A DNA stretch of 8,146 bases, from assembly GCA_938015405.1 (NCBI GenBank), contig CALLPZ010000077.1, positions 1 through 8,146 of the forward strand, in the 5' to 3' direction. The notes under the pieces were generated by a model. The model did not search any database. It worked only from the letters and a program-made list of their open reading frames with translations, and had not been told where the DNA came from. Positions 1 through 3,751 of the stretch are shown here, piece by piece. Within the stretch, counting starts at the first letter, position 1; each line of letters begins with the position of its first letter. The position numbers and the translations under genes are program-made. Source of the stretch: an uncultured Pseudanabaenaceae cyanobacterium (GTDB taxonomy: Bacteria > Cyanobacteriota > Cyanobacteriia > PCC-9006 > JAAUQQ01).

Positions 1-315
1 CATTTGGATAAGAAGGGTGAGTTTACGGCGCGGTCGATTCTGGAAGGGCAGAAGAAAGATGGCGTGACTCGTCGTCTGGTGGGGATTGAGATGGAGGGGC
101 GTAATATTGCTCGCCATGGTTACCCTGTTGTACAGAATGGCGAGACGGTGGGTGAGGTAACGAGTGGCTCTTGGTCACCGACCCTGGAGAAGGCGATCGC
201 GCTGGCCTACGTCCCAATCGAATTAGCCAAAGTGGGCACCCCCATCGAAGTGCAAATTCGTAAAAAGGTTTGTACCGGGAAAGTAGTTAAGCGACCTTTT
301 TATAAGGCGGGGTAA
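1..315 (+). CDS. gcvT: Aminomethyltransferase (glycine cleavage T-protein), C-terminal part
   Basis: The reading frame is open from the first base and ends at TAA 313-315, so the 5' part of the gene lies outside the window. About 104 residues remain. They match the C-terminal barrel domain of GcvT: a GKxxF-like segment running into RSILEGQKKDG, then RRLVGIEMEGR, a YPV segment followed by a glycine turn, and GEVTSGSWSPTLEKAIALAYV, ending in a VxKxPFY tail. GcvT moves the aminomethyl-derived carbon to tetrahydrofolate in the cytoplasmic glycine cleavage system, which cyanobacteria use in photorespiratory glycine turnover. The TTG at position 4 is not a start, only an internal leucine codon. No strong terminator follows the stop. 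A HIP1 site lies inside the gene at 193-200. Identity rests on recognising the family; the C-terminal domain also occurs in YgfZ-like folate proteins, but the GSWSPTLEKAIALAYV segment favours true GcvT. Confidence 0.9.
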   Translation, partial: HLDKKGEFTARSILEGQKKDGVTRRLVGIEMEGRNIARHGYPVVQNGETVGEVTSGSWSPTLEKAIALAYVPIELAKVGTPIEVQIRKKVCTGKVVKRPFYKAG

Positions 316-359
316 ATCATCGAGCCATCCGCATACTTTGTTGCGCCTAAAACTATTGC

Positions 360-380
360 GGACATGGCAACGCTATGTCC
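360..380. repeat. Short palindromic element, probably a dispersed cyanobacterial repeat
   Basis: GGACAT at 360-365 pairs with ATGTCC at 375-380. The stem continues inward through one G-T wobble and two G-C pairs to a three-base loop, giving a nine-pair hairpin. It is followed directly by CTACGGGGGCGAA (381-393). Palindromes of the form GGACA..TGTCC followed by CTACGG are, from memory, common intergenic repeats in cyanobacteria. It lacks a T tract and so is not a typical intrinsic terminator, although it sits 45 bases after gcvT. Confidence 0.45.
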
Positions 381-476
381 CTACGGGGGCGAAACATTTC
401 CATGTCATTACTGCAGTTCGACAAGAGGCAATACATCCTCTGCTCATTCGTCCTACGCGGGGCGAAGCCTACCCCC
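381..476 (+). repeat. Pair of imperfect direct repeats (CTACG-GGGGCGAA type)
   Basis: CTACGGGGGCGAAAC at 381-395 and CTACGCGGGGCGAAGC at 453-468 differ by a single inserted base and one substitution, and they lie 72 bases apart. The second copy continues into CTACCCC (469-475), so GGGG and CCCC can pair around GCGAAGCCTA. Such motifs are typical of short interspersed repeats in cyanobacterial intergenic DNA. An open reading frame from 364 to 600 runs through these repeats and hairpins but looks like a by-product of the repeat sequence. Confidence 0.35.
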
Positions 477-596
477 TCTTCCTAAAGTCACGGGGAACCG
501 AGAAAAGCTGAAAGCCTCGATTTTGCGTTCGGTTCCCTTGCTTCTAAAGGAGCAAGGGCTAGGGAAAGAGGCCGGCTGTTTGGCTGTCGAACTCAG
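411..596 (+). ncRNA. Candidate structured RNA of about 186 nt (6S-like outline, unproven)
   Basis: Four nested or adjacent inverted repeats fill this interval. The ends pair: CTG 411-413 plus AGTTCGACA 415-423 with TGTCGAACT 585-593 plus CAG 594-596, twelve pairs with one bulged C. Inside, CCTCTTCC (475-482) can pair with GGGAAAGAGG (562-571) with a bulge. A long hairpin is closed by GGGAACCGA (493-501) and TCGGTTCCC (529-537). A ten-pair hairpin with TAAA loop is formed by CCCTTGCTTC (535-544) and GGAGCAAGGG (549-558). The last two share CCC 535-537, so they compete for those bases. A closed rod with an apical hairpin followed by a 3'-side hairpin, and a length near 185 nt, resemble 6S RNA in outline. 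I cannot confirm conserved 6S bases, a promoter or a terminator. The left arm is longer than the right and contains a repeat-like segment, so the fold may be chance plus repeats. The strand is assumed. Confidence 0.3.
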
Positions 597-627
597 GTAG
601 TCATTGGTTAATCCTCATTCTCGAACT

Positions 628-1449
628 ATGAACTGGCAAGAATACTCCGGTAATTGGCTACTACTGCCGCCTCGACCGATCGCGGTGGTGCATTTCCTGG
701 GCGGTGCCTTTATTGCAGCGGCTCCTCAGGTCACCTATCGCTTGCTGCTGGAGGCCTTTGCCCAGGCGGGCTATGCGGTGATTGCCACGCCGTTTATTAA
801 TACCTTTGACCATGAGGCGATCGCGGAGGAGGTCTGCCGCAAGTTCTCCTCCACCCTAGGCCAGCTCCAGCGCAACGGCACCTTAGCGGCTGATTTACCC
901 ATCTACGGTGTGGGCCACAGCATGGGCTGTAAGGTCCATGTTTTAATTGGTAGCACCTTTGAAATAGAGCGGGCTGGCAATGTTTTAATGGCCTTTAATA
1001 ACTATCCTGCCAAACAATCAATTCCCTTTTTAGACCAGGTGATTCCTAACTTGAATCCGCTGGTTAAACAGATTTCACCAGATATTGATTTGGATGTGGA
1101 ATTTAGTCCATCACCGGAACAGACGCTGAAATTGGCGAATGACTACTATTGCGTTGAACGGAATCTATTGGTGAAGTTTCGCTCGGACAACATTGATCAA
1201 ACGAAATCTTTGGCCCAGGTTTTGGAGCGGCGGTTTCCTGGGGGCGTTAACATTGCTCGATTGAAGGGTAATCATCTGACACCGGTTGCTCAGGATGTGC
1301 AATGGCAGGCGAGTCAGGAGTTTTCGCCGCTTGATGCGATCGGGCAGTGGATGAAGCAAGAATTCTATCGGGATATCGGAGTCCTCAAGGATGAGGTCTT
1401 AAGCTGGATGAATCCCCGTCCACCGATTAATTTAAAGTCTGTGCGCTGA
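628..1449 (+). CDS. DUF1350 family alpha/beta-hydrolase-like protein
   Basis: This 273-residue protein has the features of DUF1350, a family found in cyanobacteria and plant plastids with no firmly assigned reaction. The start at ATG 628 gives MNWQEYSGNW, the usual opening of the family. An upstream TTG at 604 would add eight unrelated residues and is less likely. There is no clear Shine-Dalgarno sequence for either start. An HFLGGAFIAAAPQ segment (about 22-34) probably forms the oxyanion-side loop. GVGHSMGCKVH (94-104) is a GxSxG nucleophile elbow with Ser98. The other members of a hydrolase triad may be Asp187 in KFRSDNIDQT and His216 in LKGNHLTP, which is inference from position. There is no signal peptide or membrane segment, so it is probably cytoplasmic or loosely thylakoid-associated. 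One HIP1 site lies at 817-824. It stands alone, with repeats upstream and decayed genes downstream. Confidence 0.88.
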   Translation: MNWQEYSGNWLLLPPRPIAVVHFLGGAFIAAAPQVTYRLLLEAFAQAGYAVIATPFINTFDHEAIAEEVCRKFSSTLGQLQRNGTLAADLPIYGVGHSMGCKVHVLIGSTFEIERAGNVLMAFNNYPAKQSIPFLDQVIPNLNPLVKQISPDIDLDVEFSPSPEQTLKLANDYYCVERNLLVKFRSDNIDQTKSLAQVLERRFPGGVNIARLKGNHLTPVAQDVQWQASQEFSPLDAIGQWMKQEFYRDIGVLKDEVLSWMNPRPPINLKSVR

Positions 1450-1502
1450 TATCTCAGCTCTAGCTGAATTGCTGCCCCAGAATACGGTTTCGATTGTGAG
1501 AA

Positions 1503-1661
1503 AGTCTTTTGACAAGTATCAATCTAGAAAATACCCAGCTACTACATACAAATTTGACACACGCAATACTGAAAGGTGCAACAGTAGAAATCAATCCTGA
1601 GGATCTTAAAAACTGTACTTTCTACAATACGGTCATGCCTTATAGCACCATTTTTAACTAA
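1503..1661 (+). pseudogene. Remnant of a pentapeptide-repeat protein (C-terminal end)
   Basis: An open stretch of about 52 codons ends at TAA 1659-1661 and is preceded by an in-frame TGA at 1497-1499. Its translation contains INLENTQLLHTNLTHAILKG (from about 1518), with N-L-x-x-A-x-L-x-G-A spacing of five, then LKNCTFYNTVMPYSTI. Cyanobacterial pentapeptide-repeat proteins commonly end in a segment resembling 'F-x-N-T-x-M-P-D-G-T/S', which this tail matches loosely. No start codon with a ribosome binding site is visible (only TTG 1509), and the upstream repeats are gone, so I read it as the surviving 3' end of a gene. It is short, and chance similarity cannot be excluded. Confidence 0.45.
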
Positions 1662-1748
1662 TGTGCCATGTCAGCCTGTTCGCCGCCAAAGGTAATCTAT
1701 GGCAAACATTGCTTAAAATCTATCTAATGGAGTAGATTCCCCATAGCC

Positions 1749-2095
1749 ATGGCCTCATCCAAAGACTTCTGCCAAAGCGTAATCTAGCACCTCAACCAAA
1801 TCGCCTCCGTCATCTCCCGAGCCATGTTTGGTGGCTACGTCCTCTACCTGAAGGCATCATGTTTTCCCTGATTGCCCATGAAGTCCTGCAATACAAAATT
1901 AGAGAGACCAAACGCGAAGACTACATTGCAGTAGGCATGACGCCATTTTCCTACGCAGGTAAAGGCAAGACGATTGAAATATCCTATTTTCAAGTACCCG
2001 CAGAAGCTTACGATAACTCATTCGTTCTGCAAGCATGAATGGGCAAAGTCCACACGATTGTCAGAACCGTGAAGCGAAAGAATAAAAGGTCTTAG
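1749..2095 (+). pseudogene. TfoX N-terminal-domain protein, inactivated by two stops and a frameshift
   Basis: The frame starting at ATG 1749 reads MASSKDFCQSVI, then TAG at 1785-1787, then HLNQIASVISRAMFGGYVLYL. Near 1848-1853 one base has been lost (CTG AAG GCA where CTG xAA GGC is expected). After a shift to the next frame the protein continues as IMFSLIAHEVLQYK, GMTPFSYAGKGKTIEISYFQ and VPAEAYDN. TGA at 2036-2038 stands where the family usually has tryptophan, followed by MGKVHTIVRTVKRKNKR and the end at TAG 2093-2095. SRAMFGGYGLYL, MxPFxYxGKGKxIxxSYxxVP and a lysine-rich tail are hallmarks of the small stand-alone TfoX_N proteins of about 110 residues. Intact members have no firmly known role; the domain is named after the competence regulator TfoX/Sxy. 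The protein sequence is otherwise well kept, so inactivation looks fairly recent. No clear promoter or ribosome binding site was found. Confidence 0.85.
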
Positions 2096-2549
2096 ATAAA
2101 GCCTTGCATTCTAAATCGTGTTCCTTGTTACGTTTCACTTTGAGGTGCTTTCACAGATGATTCTGGTACGTTGGGATACTTTTTTGGAGATTTCTCCTCC
2201 CAAGTTGACATATACTTGTTGCCATGCAGAAGAGCTTCTCAGCTTAAGGGGGCAGCGTTAGCACCCGTTAAGCAGTAACAAATTTTACAATCATCAAAAT
2301 GTTAGGTTGCAACGGCGAATTTTGTTCAACGAATGAATTGTTAGAGAACGATTTCTGAGAACCAATCACTGCGTTGAACTTTCACTCATTATGATTTTTT
2401 TAGCTCGTCTGTAGCAGCCCTACGCTTGACAGAGCTATGTACCATCTCTCGACTTATTTGTTAGCCAAGGATGAATTAAGCTCTCTACATCTCACAGGCC
2501 CAAGAAACCGTATATATTCAAACAAGTAGTGTGATGGAAAATCTAGGCC
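2096..2549. other. Gene-free stretch between the TfoX pseudogene and the peroxidase promoter
   Basis: I see no convincing gene here on either strand. Short open frames exist (for example ATG 2157, 34 codons) but resemble nothing I recognise. The stretch holds one imperfect hairpin (2242-2273), several GTTA-type heptamers, an 8-bp palindrome GTTGCAAC at 2306-2313, and isolated TTGACA hexamers at 2205 and 2426 without a good -10 partner. It has no HIP1 site. It is probably decayed or spacer DNA. Confidence 0.5.
2242..2273. repeat. Imperfect inverted repeat (GCTTAA...TTAAGC)
   Basis: GCTTAA (2242-2247) pairs with TTAAGC (2268-2273). After one G-G mismatch, GGG (2249-2251) pairs with CCC (2264-2266), leaving a loop of about twelve bases. 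There is no T tract directly after it, so it does not look like an intrinsic terminator. It could be a protein-binding site or a chance palindrome, and lies about 430 bases before the peroxidase gene. Confidence 0.3.
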
Positions 2550-2579
2550 TGAACAATCTCAATACTGCCTGGCTATAAT
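2550..2579 (+). promoter_or_regulatory. Candidate sigma-70-type promoter for the peroxidase-kinase-Rieske operon
   Basis: A perfect -10 hexamer TATAAT lies at 2574-2579. Eighteen bases upstream, TGAACA (2550-2555) matches four of six positions of the -35 consensus TTGACA. Transcription would start near 2586, leaving a leader of about 120 bases before ATG 2705. The weak -35 suggests help from an activator, but no operator could be identified. Confidence 0.35.
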
Positions 2580-2704
2580 TACATGAGCTTGGAATATAGG
2601 CAATGAGGGAAACCTGAGCAACACATGCAAATAGCACAAGTTTACTGCCATCAAAGTTTGCCTCTGTTTCACACAGCTTTGAGAGAGCTCTAGCAAGAAC
2701 GACA

Positions 2705-3751
2705 ATGACTAAAAAAAGGCTGATGGCACTCAAGCTCACAGTTTCACGATTTCTTAGCATCAGCTTTGTTGTCGCTGTATGCTGCTTGCTGTCTACAAGC
2801 TTTTCCTCGCTTCTATCCACATCCGCCCTCGCAGAACTGAGTGCTGATCAGGATGCAAAATTTTCGCTACTCTCAGAGCCGATTCAACCGATCCCACTCA
2901 AGATTGAGCTTGACTCTAGAAAAGTAAGCTTGGGGAAACGTCTTTTTCAAGACAAAAGATTCTCAGGGAATAACCAGGTCTCCTGCGCTAGTTGCCATCA
3001 CCTTTCCCTGTCCGGAGCAGACCAAATTCCGAAATCCGTGGGTACAGAAAAAGGGTTTCTTAATGCCCCAACGGTGTTAAACAGTGGGTTCAACATCAAA
3101 CAGTTTTGGGATGGTCGAGCCGATACCCTAGAAGAACAAATTGATGGCCCAATGACGAGTAGTCATGAGATGAACTCTAGTTGGCCTGAAGTGCTTGAAA
3201 AATTAAAAGCCTCGTCTATCTATGAGTCAGAGTTCAAGGCTATCTATGCTGAAGGGATAACAGAAGCCAGTACAAAGGATGCGATCGCAACCTTCGAGCG
3301 ATCGCTCTACACGCCCAACTCACGCTTCGATCAGTATCTGCGAGGCAATGAGGACATTCTGACCTCGAACGAGAAAGAAGGTTACCAATTGTTCAAGGCC
3401 AATGGCTGCGTGAGTTGCCACCAAGGCGTTGGCGTCGGTGGCAATATGTTCCAAAAGTTTGGGGTCTTTGGCGACTACTTTAGCGATCGCGGAAACATAA
3501 CCGAGCGAGACCTGGGCCGATATAACGTGACCCAGAAGGAAAGCGATCGCTACGCTTTCAAAGTACCCAGCCTACGCAATGTTGTTCTCACTGCCCCTTA
3601 CTTCCATGATGGCTCAGTAGAGACCCTGAATGAGGCAGTGAAAATCATGATCAAGTACCAGCTTGGTCGCCCTGAGAAAAAAGAGGATGTTGACAAAATT
3701 GTTCAGTTTCTCAACACCCTCACCGCTGAAGTCGCAGGAGAGCAGTCATGA
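2705..3751 (+). CDS. Di-heme cytochrome c peroxidase / MauG-family protein, exported
   Basis: This 348-residue protein should reduce hydrogen peroxide, or carry out a MauG-like oxidation, outside the cytoplasm using two c-type hemes. Residues 1-43 form a Sec signal peptide (basic start, hydrophobic core, cleavage after ALA). Heme-binding CASCH is at 94-98 and CVSCH at 235-239. Between them lie NAPTVLNSGFN, FWDGRADTLEEQ with Trp135 and Gln145, and Glu155, which by spacing correspond to the active-site Trp, Gln and Glu of bacterial peroxidases. Near the end are VPSLRNVVLTAPYFHDG and EAVKIMIKYQLG, where Met315 fits the high-potential heme ligand. The expected distal His of the low-potential heme (the SVGH motif) reads SVGT (Thr114). 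Start choice is uncertain: ATG 2705 has no clear ribosome binding site, and ATG 2723 has AAAAAGG four bases upstream; both keep the signal peptide. The stop overlaps the next gene in ATGA. Four HIP1 sites lie within it. Confidence 0.92.
   Translation: MTKKRLMALKLTVSRFLSISFVVAVCCLLSTSFSSLLSTSALAELSADQDAKFSLLSEPIQPIPLKIELDSRKVSLGKRLFQDKRFSGNNQVSCASCHHLSLSGADQIPKSVGTEKGFLNAPTVLNSGFNIKQFWDGRADTLEEQIDGPMTSSHEMNSSWPEVLEKLKASSIYESEFKAIYAEGITEASTKDAIATFERSLYTPNSRFDQYLRGNEDILTSNEKEGYQLFKANGCVSCHQGVGVGGNMFQKFGVFGDYFSDRGNITERDLGRYNVTQKESDRYAFKVPSLRNVVLTAPYFHDGSVETLNEAVKIMIKYQLGRPEKKEDVDKIVQFLNTLTAEVAGEQS
3281..3550. repeat. Cluster of four HIP1 palindromes (GCGATCGC)
   Basis: HIP1 octamers occur at 3281-3288, 3298-3305, 3483-3490 and 3543-3550, all inside the peroxidase gene. 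Others in the window are at 193, 817, 4780, 7078, 7441 and 7989. HIP1 abundance is a cyanobacterial genome signature and supports the taxonomic reading. None lies between 825 and 3280. Confidence 0.9.
3736..3742 (+). promoter_or_regulatory. Ribosome binding site of the hybrid kinase gene
   Basis: AGGAGAG lies inside the last codons of the peroxidase gene. From the AGGAG core (3736-3740) it is 7 bases from ATG 3748 and 10 from the adjacent ATG 3751, so either can start the kinase. The arrangement supports coupled translation. Confidence 0.6.

Noticed and set aside
364..600. 78-codon + strand frame beginning MATLCPYGGETFP
   Set aside because: It begins inside a palindrome, runs through direct repeats and several hairpins, has no ribosome binding site and resembles no family I know. 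It is most likely a by-product of repeat or RNA sequence.
604..627. Upstream TTG start for the DUF1350 gene
   Set aside because: It adds eight residues unlike the family, while ATG 628 gives the usual MNWQE-type opening.
2242..2273. Pho box (CTTAAC-type direct repeats on the minus strand)
   Set aside because: The repeat units are spaced 10 rather than 11 bases apart and match the consensus only partly.
2273..2346. Possible integron attC site on the minus strand (TCTAACAATTCATTC start)
   Set aside because: The left end resembles the start of some attC sites, but the partner box (GTTACTG) fits the GTTRRRY consensus poorly, no proper inner boxes pair, and no integrase or cassette is present.
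2379..2402. Weak terminator before a T run near 2395
   Set aside because: Only a five-pair AATCA/TGATT stem with a loop of more than 20 bases precedes the T run, which is too weak to call.
2426..2454. Promoter with TTGACA at 2426
   Set aside because: No acceptable -10 hexamer lies 16-18 bases downstream; the TATAAT at 2574 is the better candidate.
2518..2820. 100-codon minus-strand frame
   Set aside because: It lies antisense to the promoter region and signal peptide of the peroxidase gene. Its hydrophobic stretch is largely the complement of that signal-peptide coding sequence, and no family is recognisable.
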